Below, one piece after another: positions 49,843-60,965 of a DNA stretch of 64,000 bases. The DNA lies in assembly GCA_033557465.1 (NCBI GenBank), contig JAWIIG010000039.1, forward strand, positions 1,054,001 to 1,118,000, written 5' to 3'. The DNA comes from Ichthyophis bannanicus (taxonomy: Eukaryota > Chordata > Amphibia > Gymnophiona > Ichthyophiidae). The first letter of the stretch is position 1. Every line of letters starts with the position of its first letter. Under the pieces are notes generated by a model. It saw nothing but the letters and a program-made list of their open reading frames with translations. It was not told where the DNA came from and did not search any database. The translations under genes were made by a program, and so were the position numbers.

Positions 49843-50470
49843 ATTACATCCACTCAATACCACTGGATGAAATCACTGTTTGTATGTCTTTAATTATGAA
49901 GGCAAGGCATAGGCAAATTAGAACAAAATTGGAAAAGCCCTCCAAAATCACCAAATTCTTGACACTTTGTTGTGTCTGCCCGAAAACGTTTAATAAAAGT
50001 GAACTATAAAGCGACCAAAGACCAGCACATGACACAACTAATATGGTAAGTGTATTCAGGTAAAGCCCGGGCGAATGGATATCGTCTAGTTTATAACATA
50101 CTTCTAAGGGTGTTGGGGCGGGGTCAGGAATGGGTGATTCTAAGAGGCAGGAGACCAAGTATGAAGCCGGGCCTGTTGGGTCTTGTCGCGGGGTGCAGGC
50201 GGCGGCCCCCTGGGGTACCCACAAACTATTGGCATGAAAACAACAAGCGGCCCCAATACACACGCAGGCAAGATTCCCGCAGGCAGGGAAAAAAGACAGG
50301 AAAAGGATCAGCAGCGGCGACAAGTCCTTGGCAGATGACCTGCCGGCACGAGCTCTCTCCTAGCAACAGGGTAAGTTGCTGGAGAGATGGAGCCAAGTGG
50401 GGCTGGCGATCTACCTCTGACTCCTCCGTCATCTACAGGTAGATCGCAATCTACCTGTTGGACATGCCTG
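49843..50470. other. hAT right-end sequence
   Basis: Non-coding end of the hAT transposon, ending in the TIR at 50457-50470. Frames here are short and have no recognisable motif. Confidence 0.6.
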
Positions 50471-50478
50471 CCCTATAT

Positions 50479-52620
50479 CAACCGATTCGCCTTTGTCTAC
50501 CTATTTATTCACACCTTCAAAAAAACATAACAGATTAGTAAGACAAGATCTTCCTTGTCTAAAGCCATGTTGGCTGTCTCCCATTAAGTCATGACTATCT
50601 ACGTGTTCAGTAATTTTGTTCTTTATTATGGTTTCTACCATTTTTCCCGGTAGTGACGTTAGGCTCACCGGTCTATAGTTTCCCGGATCACCCCTGGAAC
50701 TCTTTTTAAAAATTGGCGTTACACTGGCAATCCTCCAGTCTTCAGGAATTACAGATGATTTTAATGATAGTTCACAGATTACTAATAGCAGGTCTGTAAT
50801 CTCATATTTCAGTTCTTTCAACATCCTTGGATGTATACAATCCGGTCCTGGTGATTTGCCACTCTTCAGTTTATTAAATAGTTGTAATACATCTTCCCAG
50901 TGTATCGATAGTTCTATAAATTCTTCCGCAGTATCACCTTTACATACCACTTCAGTCATGGGTAACATCCCTACATCTTTCTCAGTAAAGACTGAAGCAA
51001 AGAATTCATTCAGTCACTCTGCTATGGCCTTGTCCCCTCTTACTGCCCCTTTTACCCCCCTATCAACTAATGGTCCAACTGTCTCTCTCACAGGTTTTTT
51101 GCAACGAATGTACTTGAAAAAGTCTTTATTACGTGTTTTTGCTTCCACAGCAAGTTTCTTTTCAAATTCTCTCTTTGCCTGCCTTATCAATGCCTTGCAT
51201 TTAACTTGACAGTGCTTGTGCTATTTCCAGTTTTTATCATTTGGCTATTTTTTCCATTTCCTGAAAGATGTTTTTTTGGCAACAGCCTGTCTGACCTCAC
51301 CTTTAAACCATGCTGCAGTTTTTTGGACTTCCTTCCACTTTTCTTAAAGCGTGGAATACAGCTGTTCTGGGCTTCCAAGATAGTATTTTTAAACAATACC
51401 CAAGCTTGATGTAAGTCTTTAACCTTTGCAACTGCTCATTTTAGTATCTTCTTAATTATTTTCCTCATTTTATAAAAGTCTCCCTTTTGAAAGTTAAAAA
51501 TGTAGTACTGTGGATTTCCTTACCATCCCTCCTCCATTAATTAAATCAAAAGCGATCATGCGATCAGTATTGCTAAGTGGCCCCAACACCTTTATCTCTT
51601 GCACCAGATCTGATGTTCCACTAAGGATTAAGTCCAAAATGGCTTCCCCTCTGGTCGGTTCATGAACCAGCTGCTGCAAGAAACAGTCGTTTATTTCATC
51701 TAGAAACTTTATCCACCTAGCATGTCCTGCCATAACACTGACCTAGTCAATACCAGGGTAATTGAAATCACCCATTATTATTTCTGTTCTGTAACTTTTG
51801 TTAGCTTCCTTGATTTCTTTGAGCATTTCATCATCCATTTGTTCATTCTGGCCAGATGGTTGATAGTACAACCCACTGCCATTGCCTTATTATTTATTTA
51901 TTTATTTTATTTATTAACATTTCTTATATACCGCATTATTTGACATCAGCGAGGTTTACATGGAACAGAAACATCCGACAAAATTACATATGTCTGGTCT
52001 TACAATTAACAGGAAGTAGAACCTGGATAACAGGGGAAACTATTTACATGAAGAGTGTCAAAGAAAAGGAGCTTGTTATTATTTTATTTATTTATTTATT
52101 TGCAGTCTCTTTTATACCGCGCTATTCGACATCAGTGCGGTTTACAATGAACATAAGAGTTGCACATCTCAATTTCGTGATTTGTGCTTACAGTGAAACA
52201 GGTATAATAACTTGGGTATACATTAAACAGGAAAATTAAACTTGGGTATGCATTAAGCAGGTATAACAGGTAAAATAGGGTATAAATAACCAGTTTGTTT
52301 GGTGGTTTACAGTGTTATGGACCTTCACCTTTTTGCATGGAATTTCAATGCCTAGAGATTCTACAGAAAATTTTGTTTCCTGCAAAACTTTAATCCTTTG
52401 TGACTCAATGCCCTCTCTAACATAGAGCGCAACCCCTCCACCAATTTGATCAGTTCTATCATTACGATATAGCTCATACCCAGGTATCACACTGGATGTC
52501 CCCCTTTATCATGTCTCTGAGATACCAATCATATCTAACTTCTCATTTAGTGCTATATATTCTAACTTTCCCATCATATTTTTTAGACTTCTAGCATTTG
52601 CATACAAATATTTTAGAGAC
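50479..52620 (-). pseudogene. CR1-K ORF2, N-terminal part
   Basis: In minus order: endonuclease pieces (52490-52319, GGGVALYVREG; 51733-51494, EPTRGEAILDL), linker (51396-51187) and RT start (50968-50501, SGKSPGPDCIHPR, RPVSLTSLPGK, QHGFRQGRS). It is interrupted by L2-type tails at 51886-52318 and by several frameshifts. Confidence 0.8.
51886..52318 (-). mobile_element. Two L2-type tails in CR1-K
   Basis: The plus strand shows TTATATACCGCATTATTTGACATCAGCGAGG and, at about 52082, TTTTATACCGCGCTATTCGACATCAGTGCGG, each after ATTTATTT repeats. These are reverse-oriented copies of the common tail. Confidence 0.75.
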
Positions 52621-52897
52621 TGTATTTTATTCATATTAATCTAGTTATCGGTAGGCAGGGGTAATTTGGAATCTTTAAGCTCTGTCTCCTCTGTACTCAA
52701 GAGCATTTGGGCTACCTTTGTCCTTATTGGAACCTCTCTGCCGATGTGCCCTAACTTCATTTTTGTGGTAGTATCCTTCAAGGATACATTGTTTCAAACC
52801 ATGCGCTCTTGGGTGACTGTCGGCGCTCCCCTATTATCTAGTTTAAAAGCTGCTCTATCTCCTTTTTAAAGATTAGTGCCAGCAGTCTGGTTCCATC

Positions 52898-53758
52898 CTA
52901 GTTAACGTGAAGCCCATCCCTTCGGAAGAGCCCCTCCTTTCTCCAGAATGTTCCCGAGTTCCTAACAAATCCAAAACTCTCATCCTTGCACCATTGTCTC
53001 ATCCACGCATTGAGACTCTGGAGCCCTGCCTGCCTTTTGGGTCCTGCCCGTGGAAATTGAAGCATTTCGGAGAACGCTACCCTGGAAGTTCTGGATTTCA
53101 ACTTCCTACTTAAAAGCCAAAATTTAGCCTCCAGAACTTCCCTACTACATTTTCCTATGTCATTGGTACTGACATGTACCAAGACAGCAAACTCCTCCCC
53201 AGCACTATCTAAGACCTTGTCTAGGTGGCACATGAGGTCAGCTACTTTTGCACCAGGCAGGCACGTTACCAGGCCATCCTCACGTCTACCATCCACCCAG
53301 CTATCTACATGGCTAATGATCGAATCACCAACTATAACAGCTGTCCTAACCCTTCCCTCATGGGCACATGGCCCTGGAGAAACTTCCTCAGTGCGAGAGG
53401 GTTTTACATCTCCTTGAGGACAGGTCCTAGCTATAGGATCACTTTCTGCCATACCAGGGTAATGCTCTCCTGTCATGTGACCTCTCTCTTCCATGGCAAC
53501 AGGGATGCTGCCAGACTGAAGGTGGGACTTTAGGACTATATCCCTGTAGGTCTCATCTGTGTACCTCTCTGTCTTCCTTATGTATACCAAGTCTGCTACT
53601 CTTGCCTCCAGAGATCGGACTCGTTCCCTGAGAACAAGGAGCTCCTTGCACCTTGTGCACATGTAAGACCTCTCACCAACTGGGAAAAAATCATACATGT
53701 GACACTCAATGCAAAAGACTGGAAAGCCCCCATCTCGCTGTTGGACTGCTGCCTGCAT
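52898..53758 (-). pseudogene. CR1-K ORF1 (286 codons, premature stop)
   Basis: ATG at 53758. FCIECHMYDFFPVGERSYMC, a heptad-like segment, GDSIISHVD, HVSTNDIG and RDGLHVN, then TAG where CR1-A continues for about 20 more residues. Otherwise open, so this is a moderately young copy. Confidence 0.88.
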
Positions 53759-53819
53759 CTTAGTTTTAAGGTTGTGTTTAGATATTTAAGTTCTTTACTT
53801 ACTAATGGTTGCTGGTGGC

Positions 53820-55075
53820 CCTGCTGCCTTCGGTAGCATTGCCACATGCCGTGCAGCTGATCTCCCTGTTAAGGAAGGTATGTTGGGTCAGTGGGTGGAG
53901 TGCATACCGGTTCTGACCACCACCTTGTTGTCAAGCGTCTTGGGCTCCGATGCCTCGACATACCGGCACCCTCGAGAGAATCGTTATCAGTCCCATCGGC
54001 ACTGCCTTCTCCACCAGAGCTGTGATGGTGCCGGGAGGAGACCCAGCACTATTTTGACTCCCTTTCGGAGTTGGACTCTGAGGGGTGGAAGACAGAGGAA
54101 GAGTTTCTGGTCTCCAAGAAGAGTTTATGGACCTTCCCTTGGACCTGTTGCCTCTGTACAAGAGACAGAAGATGCCTACGGAGGACATGTCTTACCCCAC
54201 TGCTATGTAGCCTGTATATAGTTCCCCCAGTTAGCCAAGTTGTAAATCCTGTTCCTTGTAAGTGCAGTTCAGACGCTGTCTGCACTGCAAAAAGTTGTTA
54301 TAATGTAAACCGAGCTGATGCTAAAGAGCACGGTATAGAAAAACCTAAATAAATAAAATAAATAAAATGTCCTTCGTTTGGAACATGGCGAAGGCCATCA
54401 TCCCATTCTCCATTGAGGAAGAGGATGAGCCGCGGGTAGAGGAGTTGGAGATCCTCCAATACCCCTTCCACCCAAGGAGGTTGTCATGGTGCTTGTGCAC
54501 AACATCCTGTTCAGGATGTGGGAAAACCCCCTACCGGTGCCAACCATCAGTCGCAGGCTCGATTCTGTGTACCGGGTGCAGAAGGTCCCCGCTTCAAGAA
54601 GCCTCAGCTGCCCTACCATTCTTTGGTAGTGGAGTCTGCCATGAGATGGGTTAAGAGCTGAAAGACCCACTCGTAGGTACCCCCTTGCTGAGAGGCCAGC
54701 ACCTTTAATGGCTTTGGGAGGAGATGTTTTCAGGGCTCCATGCTGGTTGCTCATATCCTCTCCTACCAACTATACATGGGGATGTTTCTGCGGAACATCA
54801 TGGTGGACCTCAATGAGTTTGGTTCCCTCCTACCCGTGGAGCAGATTGACTCCTTCCATGCACTGGTGGGCCATGGGAAGGACTGTTCTACATACATGGT
54901 CCACGCCACCTACAACGCCTTTGAGTCAGATGGCCGGGTGGTGGCAGTGAACATCGGGGCACTTTGCCTGGCCTGGCTTCAGTCTTCAGATCTGGAGCAG
55001 TGGATTCAGGACAAGTTGTGGACATGCCTTGCCAGGGAGAAAACCTCTTCAGTAAGCTGATGGAGGAGAGGGTGG
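53820..55075 (+). pseudogene. DIRS-2 gag, C-terminal part
   Basis: SELDSEGWKTEEEFLVSKKSL (about 54066-54128) and, after an L2-type tail at about 54205-54361, SFVWNMAKAIIPFSIEEEDEP, LFRMWENPLPVPTISRRLDSVY and SDLEQWIQDKL. These parallel DIRS-1 gag (LFRMWETPLTVSPHSKRVDTIY, SGLDKWVQEKL). Several frameshifts are present. Confidence 0.7.
54205..54361 (+). mobile_element. L2/SINE-type tail in DIRS-2 gag
   Basis: AATGTAAACCGAGCTGATGCTAAAGAGCACGGTATAG followed by AAATAAATAAAATAAATAAA. Confidence 0.7.
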
Positions 55076-55438
55076 AAGAGATTGACAAAGTAGCAGGTGA
55101 CCATCTCTAGGCTCTTGCACAAGATGGCTGACCCCTCAAAGAAAAAATATCAGCATTAGAAGTCATTCTACCAGCTGAAGTGCCAGTACTAGCATAGCCT
55201 CAGAGTGCTCAGCCAAAGGCACAGGTCCAGCGCCAACAGAGGTGCGCCAAGCCGCAGAAGGCCCAACTTGTGCTCCAGCTGCAGCCAGAGATGGGCTTTT
55301 AACTGGATATGCTCCTGGAGAACCAATCACCCGCTTCCCAAGGGGATGCCCCTGAAGTGGTGGATCGGCCAGTCCACTTTGCAAACAGATGGCCTCTCAT
55401 CACCACGGACACCCGAGTATTGCAAATTGTCTGAGGTG

Positions 55439-55950
55439 AGTACAGGTTGTACTTTTCCCTGATGCTACCTCACTTCTTCCCAGGAGATCACCCTCTGGAC
55501 CCGCACCACCGCAGTCTTCTCCAGGAGGAGGTCGCCTCCCTGTTGGCCGAGTTGGCCATCGAGTTGATGCTCCCAGCTCAGATAGAGCGAGGCTTCTACT
55601 CCTGGTACTTCCTGGTCAACGAAGATGAGGTTCACACCCATCACAGATCTAAGAAACCTGAAACATTTGTTGGTTCAGGAAAAGTTCAGGATGGTCTCTC
55701 TAGGAACGTTGATCCCATACCTCCTCAAGAGCGCTTTGGATCTGAAGGATAGTACACACACATCCTGATCCATCCTCTTCACAGAAAGTACATGTGCTTC
55801 ATGCTGGGCAGTCAGCACGTCCAGTACCATGTGCTGCCCTTCGGGCTGATGTCGGCTTCCAGGGTCTTCATCAAGTGCCTGGCAGTAGTTGCTGCTTACT
55901 TTCGAACCCTGGGGGACTTTGTCTTCCCTTACTTAGATAATTAACTCATA
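55439..55950 (+). pseudogene. DIRS-2 reverse transcriptase
   Basis: GFYSWYFLV and, in another frame, KYMCFMLGSQHVQYHVLPFGLM and AAYFRTLGDFVFPYLDN. The VFPYLDD catalytic block of DIRS RT reads YLDN here. Frameshifts and stops are present. Confidence 0.75.
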
Positions 55951-56249
55951 AAGAGCTCCATGCCAGAGAGTGTGCAACATTTGTCTTGCCTAATGATTTG
56001 GTGCTCGAGTAACTGGGGTTTGTCATAAACTACCCCAAGTTACACCTTCAGCCTTCTCAGCAGCTGGAGTTCATCCTCGATACCTTTCTCGCAATGGACA
56101 GCATTGCAGAGGGTCACAGAGGTGGTTGGTGCCATCCAAAAGAAGTGTCTCACGACGGCTCGGGGGATTTTGCGGATGTTGGGCCACATGGCCTCCACAG
56201 TGCACATGACCCCCCCTGACCCATCTATGGATGCTCAGAGGACCCTCTG

Positions 56250-56940
56250 CATGCAGTGGTGACAGGTCACAGGCCACCTCAGGAAATGGGTGGCGGTCAC
56301 TGCACCCTTCTGGAGTCTCTCCAGTGGTGGCTTGAGCTGCAGAACTTGCTCCGGGGTTTCCCCTTTCAATCACCGCTGCCCCACCGGATGCTCACCATGG
56401 ACGTGTTCAAATTGGGCTGGAGCATTCATCTGGATGGCCTGCGAATGCAGGGCCTATGGTCAAAGCTAGTGAACCTGCACCAAATAAACCTCCTGGAGTT
56501 GCGAGCCATCGTGAATGCTCTCTGGGTGTTTCAGACACACCTGGTCAACCAGGTTATATTGATTCAGATGGACAATCAAATTGCAATATTATACAACAAG
56601 CAGGGAGGCATGGGAGATCAGTGCTTTGGTGGACCACCTATGCAGGGTCCTCCAGCCCAATGAGTGGATCCTCAACCAGAGGGTGGTGGGTTGCATCTTT
56701 CAGGAGTGGGGTACCCCATCAGTGGACCTCTTCACTTTGCCACACAATGTCCAGGTGGATCAGTGCTTGCTCTCGGGTGGCTTCCAGGAGCAGGATGGCC
56801 TTGGGTGCCTTCCTCCTGGATTGAGGATGGGTCTGCTTTATGCATATTCCCTAATCCCACTCATGGTGCAGACACTGCTGAAGCTCCAGGCCACCAAAGA
56901 GTCTTCTGTCTGTCCAGGCCACTGAAGAGTCTTCCAAATG
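56250..56940 (+). pseudogene. DIRS-2 RNase H and following region
   Basis: LTMDVFKLGWSIHLDGLRMQGLW, NLLELRAIVNALWVFQ and IQMDNQIAILYNKQGG form a DIRS-type RNase H. The next frame has EWILNQRVVGCIFQEWGTPSVDLF and GLLYAYSLIPLM, the usual block after RNase H. No methyltransferase-like domain or tyrosine recombinase follows. Confidence 0.75.
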
Positions 56941-57049
56941 TGGATGTACAGTGCAGACGCTGAATCAGTTGAGTCCCAGAGAGGGACTACACATGCTGTT
57001 TTTTCCGGTTCTTGTTGCCCCAGTTGGGCAATTTTTCCCATTCGATAAC

Positions 57050-57380
57050 CTGGAGCTTGGGCATCCCATACATGAGGACTTCTTCCTGCTTGTTCACAGA
57101 GAATGCGTAGTTACTCACCTGTAACAGATACTCTCTGTGAATAGCAGGAATAAGTCCTCACAACCCTCCCACGTCCCCAAGAGGTTGTTTTGGCTATTAG
57201 CTTTTGTATCTTACTGAGGATAAGATGGTGCCGCAGCAGGCAAAAGGCAGGTGCACATGCATGATGGAGGCATCTAAAAGCTTCCGATGAAAGCTGGGCA
57301 GCATTCTCGCAAGGGGGCTCTATCGGGGATGCCACTCATATGTGAGGACTTATTCCTGCTGTTCACCTGCTAGAGGTGAG
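57050..57380 (+). repeat. DIRS-2 internal complementary region and right inverted repeat
   Basis: 57074-57103 (GAGGACTTCTTCCTGCTTGTTCACAGAGAAT) is complementary to 57130-57160 (CTCTCTGTGAATAGCAGGAATAAGTCCTC). The right terminal repeat runs from about 57180 to 57366. This arrangement is used by DIRS elements to form circular intermediates. Confidence 0.7.
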
Positions 57381-57769
57381 TAACTGCGCTGTAATGCCAT
57401 TGAAAACCCTGATGCTAGCCAGCTAGCATTAGGGAATTCTGTGGCTGGTGAGGAAGTGGCACCCTGGGATAACCAGGCAGCAGCAGTATTCAGCTGCTGC
57501 CCAGTTATCGCTAAGCGGTGAAATTTAGGAACCTTAAAGATTGGCTTAACTTTTGTCACAGAAGCTAACCAGGCAGTAGCTGAATATTACTGCTGCCTGG
57601 TTAGTTTGGCTGTTATAGGCTGACTCAGATATTCAATACCAGTGATCAGATATGGCCCCAGCATTGAATATCCAGGTTTTAGGTTCAGCAGCAAAGGCTA
57701 GCGCCGCCGCTAAACATCCCCCCCCCCCCATAGAATTTATTTGCCCTAGTCTTTTGTTAGGGGTATTTA
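57381..57769. repeat. Non-coding repeat of AGCTGAATATTACTGC type
   Basis: CAGTATTCAGCTGCTGCCC and GCAGTAGCTGAATATTACTG are partial inverted copies; related wording occurs at 22460-22530 and 61850-62220. No gene. Possibly a non-autonomous DNA repeat. Confidence 0.35.
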
Positions 57770-58215
57770 TTTATTTAAAAGTATTTATATCCCGTTTTAT
57801 CCTTGAAACAAGCAGATTTTCACTGCAAACCAATCAAGTAGGGTAGTGTGGGGGTGTTGGCATACAGTGGTTGTGAAGGTAGTGTTCGTGTGTGTGTGGA
57901 TAGGTAAGTCTTGATTTGGGGTGCAATATATACAGGTTGAGCTATCTACATTGGGCTATATACATTTTAATAAGAGTAATAAGATGTTTTGATGTTGTGG
58001 ATGTCATGTCTTATGTAACTCGTTTTGTGGTGTGGTTAGGGTGGATTGGTGGTCTTCATTGAATTCTTCAATGAATAGGGTGGTTTTAAATAGCTTTCGG
58101 AATTCTTTTATATCTGTTGTTGATTTTAGCTTATCTGGGAGGACATTCCAGATAGAAGGGGCAGCAAGAGAGAAGGCTCGCATGAATGTGGATTTTTTGT
58201 TCTTGTGAATAGGGT

Positions 58216-58514
58216 GGAGTGGAGTGGAGTGGAGGAGTGGCCTAGTGGTTGGGGCAAGGTACTTCAGGCCGGAAGGTTGGGGGTTCAAATCCCACTAGAG
58301 GACAGCAACCTTGGGCCAGAAGGACTGGGGTTTCTAGTCCCACAGGTGCTTCCTTGTGGTCTTGGGCAAGCCACTTAACCCTCCATAGCCCATGTTCCCT
58401 GTAAAATAGTTATCTCCAAGTTATAATGCCCTGTTCAATGTAATTTCAGTTTGTTCAATGTAAACCGCACTGATGCAGAATAGCGCGGTATATAAGAGAA
58501 TGTAAATAAATAAA
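58216..58514 (+). mobile_element. tRNA-derived SINE-2, complete
   Basis: AATAGGGT is duplicated at 58208-58215 and 58515-58522. A-box-like TGGCCTAGTGG, B-box-like GGTTCAAATCCC, a body (GGTCTTGGGCAAGCCACTTAACC) and the L2-like tail AACCGCACTGATGCAGAATAGCGCGG. Confidence 0.88.
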
Positions 58515-59867
58515 AATAGGGTAAGTGTTGGTATAATGTTTTTGGTGCTGTTTCTGTCTGGTCTTTTGCTTGTTTTGGTTCCAATGAGTTCATGTAGTAT
58601 TGCTGCTAAAATGTTGTTTTTAATTTTGAAGATGGTGAGCGCTGATTTACATTTTGCCCGTGAGGAGATTGGTAGCCAATGTAGATCTTGTAGTATTGGA
58701 GTTATATGGTCTTGTATTGAAGCGCTAGTAATAATGCGGGCAGCAGTGCTCTGGACTATTTGTAGGGGGCGGGTGGTTTGTTTAGGCAGACCTTGGAATA
58801 GTATATTACAGTAGTCCAGCAGCATACTGTATGGAAATGTTCTTTATTAAGGAGGGGTTTTAGTCTCTGGAGTGTTGCGAGTTTGGAGAAGGCTGTTATA
58901 GATATCTTGTTGATATGCAGTTGGAGGGTGAGTTGCTTGTCTAGAATCACTCATAGGTATCTGACTTCATCTTTTATTGTAATTGGTATATTGGATATGT
59001 TGATAGCAGTAGGAGGGATGAATGTGGAGTCTCTCGTGATGATAATTTCTTCCGTTTTTTTAATGTTTATGTTTAAGTTGTTAGTTAGCCAGGCTGTTAT
59101 TTCTTGAATGCAGGTTGATATTGTGGTATAGTCTGGGGAGTCCAGTTGAATAGGGGTATATGCCATGATGTTGTCAGCATATATGGCATATTGTATTTTG
59201 TGTTTGTTCAATATTTTGCATATGGGCTGAATATAGATATTGAAGAGGAGAGCTGATAATGATGAGCCTTGGGAAACTCCTTGAGTAGTCTTGAAGGGTT
59301 CTGAGGTGAGGTTCCCAGATTTCACTCTCTGCTGTCTATCTTCAAAGTATGATTGGAACCATTTAATTGTGGTATCTTTTAGTCCAATCTCCGTTAGGCG
59401 CTTCAATAGGATGTGATGGGAAACTGTGTCGAATGCCGATGATATATCAATAAATATTAGTAGGAAGCCCTGCTTTATCTTGTCTATTCCTTTGATTATG
59501 TTATTGAGTAGATGTGAGTAGTGTCTCAACGCCATGTTTTGGACAGAATCCGTGCTGGTGGGGAACTAGTGGGGTGAATTCGTCATTGTGATTTTGGAGC
59601 TGTCTCTGTACAATTTTTTCAGTTATTTTAGCCAGGAATGGGGGGCTGGATATTGGACGGTAGGTTGAAGGGTTGGTACTGTTGGAGGAAGTAGATTTGG
59701 GAATGGGGCAGATAGTAGATTGCTTGAGGGTTTTTGGCATGTAACCCTGGGTGAGAGAGGTGCTCACTATCTTTTGGATGAATGTGCTAAGTTCTTCTTT
59801 GGTGGATTTAATCCAAGTTACCGGGCAGGGGTCCGATGGGAGAGGTGGTGGTGTTTAGAGCAGTGAT

Positions 59868-60153
59868 GGTTTTTATTTATTTATTTATTTATATTCTCTT
59901 ATATACTGCGCTATTCTGCATCAGTGCGGTTTACATTGAACAAACTGAAATTACATTGAACAGGGCATTATAACTTGGAGATAACTATTTTACAGGGAAC
60001 ATGGGCTATGGAGGGTTAAGTGGCTTGCCCAAAACCACAAGGAGCACCTGTGGGACTAGAAACTCTAGTTCGTCCGGCCCTAGTGGAATTTGAACCCCCG
60101 ACCTTCTGGCCTGAAGTACCTTGCCCCAACCACTAGGCCACTCCTCCACTCCA
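59868..60153 (-). mobile_element. tRNA-derived SINE-3
   Basis: The reverse complement of SINE-2: tail ATTTATTTATTTATATTCTC at 59868, B box at about 60088-60100 (GGAATTTGAACCCC), head CCACTAGGCCACTCCTCCACTCC at 60130-60152. Confidence 0.85.
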
Positions 60154-60965
60154 TTTGTTCTATTTGTTTTGTTGATGGAATGCTGAAGTTCTTCCATTAA
60201 TTGGTAGTTGTAGAGTCATCTGTTGCTGGTGTGTCCATAAGGGGAATGTTTTTATGGTATGTGTTTGTGTTGTTTTTGGCTGTTAGGTGATCAGCAAAGG
60301 TTTGCAGGTGCATTTTACTTTCATCTTTCATTGTTGGGTCATTCGTTAGGGTGCGAACGATGTTGAAGAGTTCTTTAGGTTTATTACAGGCTTTTAGTAC
60401 CAGGTTTGTGTGGTATTGTTGTTTATGTTTGTTTATTAGGTTATTCTAATCTTTTTGCATCTCCTGGTATTGTTTCAGTATAGTTTCTGATTTGTTGCGT
60501 ATCCAGCGTTCCAATTGCCTTAGTTTTCTTTTGGATTGTGTTAGAGTATCATGGTGTAGATCTGGTCCTGTGTCTTGTTGTGGTGTGAATTCATATGAAG
60601 TGTTAGTTGAGATGCAGCAAATATGGTGGTATTCCATGAGTTGATGGTGAAATCTTGGGGTAGGGACTGTACTGTATCTTTTAGGAATTGTTCTTTGTTA
60701 AAAGCTTTTAAACCAAAATAAACAGGTAGTTTAGTTTTTCCCACTCACCCCAGGAATATCCCTTAATATATAGTCAGTTTTTTAAAATAAGAGTGAAATT
60801 TGTTATCAGAGGATCAGCAAGTGATTAACCCATAATAGATTAGTAGTAGTTCAGTGAGAAGAAAACATCAGGAAATTTTTGGTATATTTTCTGCTAAAGA
60901 CCTTCCTTTAGACTAAGAATTCCTACTCTCTTAACAATTCTAAAAAACTGAACTCATCAATACAA

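Larger units (their letters stand above)
27110..50470 (-). mobile_element. hAT DNA transposon, 23.4 kb including nested insertions
   Basis: The terminal inverted repeats are CAGGCATGTCCAAC (27110-27123) and GTTGGACATGCCTG (50457-50470), a perfect 14-bp pair. The 8-bp duplication CCCTATAT is exactly the hAT length. A minus-strand hAT transposase lies inside (40975-36061). Nearly all the length comes from later insertions: a SINE with CR1, LTR f and E2 (27277-35920), L2 tails, a minisatellite element, LTR j, and CR1-H with LTRs g and i. The right end 49843-50470 is non-coding hAT sequence. Confidence 0.9.
25861..53819 (-). mobile_element. CR1-K: near full-length CR1 split by a 23-kb hAT insertion
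   Basis: On the minus strand the 5' part (53819-50471: short 5' untranslated region, ORF1, endonuclease, start of RT) and the 3' part (27109-25861: RT from YLDFQKAF onward and 3' untranslated region) are one element. The break lies in the RT coding sequence for the residues before YLDFQKAF, and CCCTATAT is duplicated at 27102-27109 and 50471-50478. It is of the same subfamily as CR1-A but decayed. It sits in DIRS-2; I could not identify its target duplication. Confidence 0.85.
22537..57380 (+). mobile_element. DIRS-2: DIRS retrotransposon split by L2 and CR1
   Basis: The left end (22537 onward) and the right end (to about 57366-57380) are inverted copies: GTGAACAAGCAGGAAGAAAACCTC at the left corresponds to the reverse complement of the sequence at 57339-57366. 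Between them, in plus orientation, lie gag fragments (25175-25860, 53820-55075), RT (55439-55950) and RNase H (56250-56660). A complementary internal region at 57074-57160 is typical of DIRS. No tyrosine recombinase frame is found. The pieces are separated by the L2 (22888-25174) and the CR1 (25861-53819). Confidence 0.75.
58004..60744 (-). pseudogene. L2-B ORF2 remnants
   Basis: In minus order: KQSTICPIPK and STYRPIS (59767-59501), IDISSAFDTVSH and GVSQGSSLSALLFNIY, YAIYADNIMAY (59535-58951; catalytic YADD is YADN), LQLHINKI, LDYCNILFQGLP, HITPILQDLHWLP (58950-58520) and RAFSLAAPSIWNVLP (58216-58004). Several stops and frame changes. Confidence 0.8.
57770..60800 (-). mobile_element. L2-clade LINE, decayed (L2-B)
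   Basis: Its 3' tail is at 57770-57830 (TATTTATTTATTTAAAAGTATTTATATCCCG on the plus strand). ORF2 remnants cover 60744-58004. Two SINEs are inserted. The 5' end is not defined. Confidence 0.75.
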
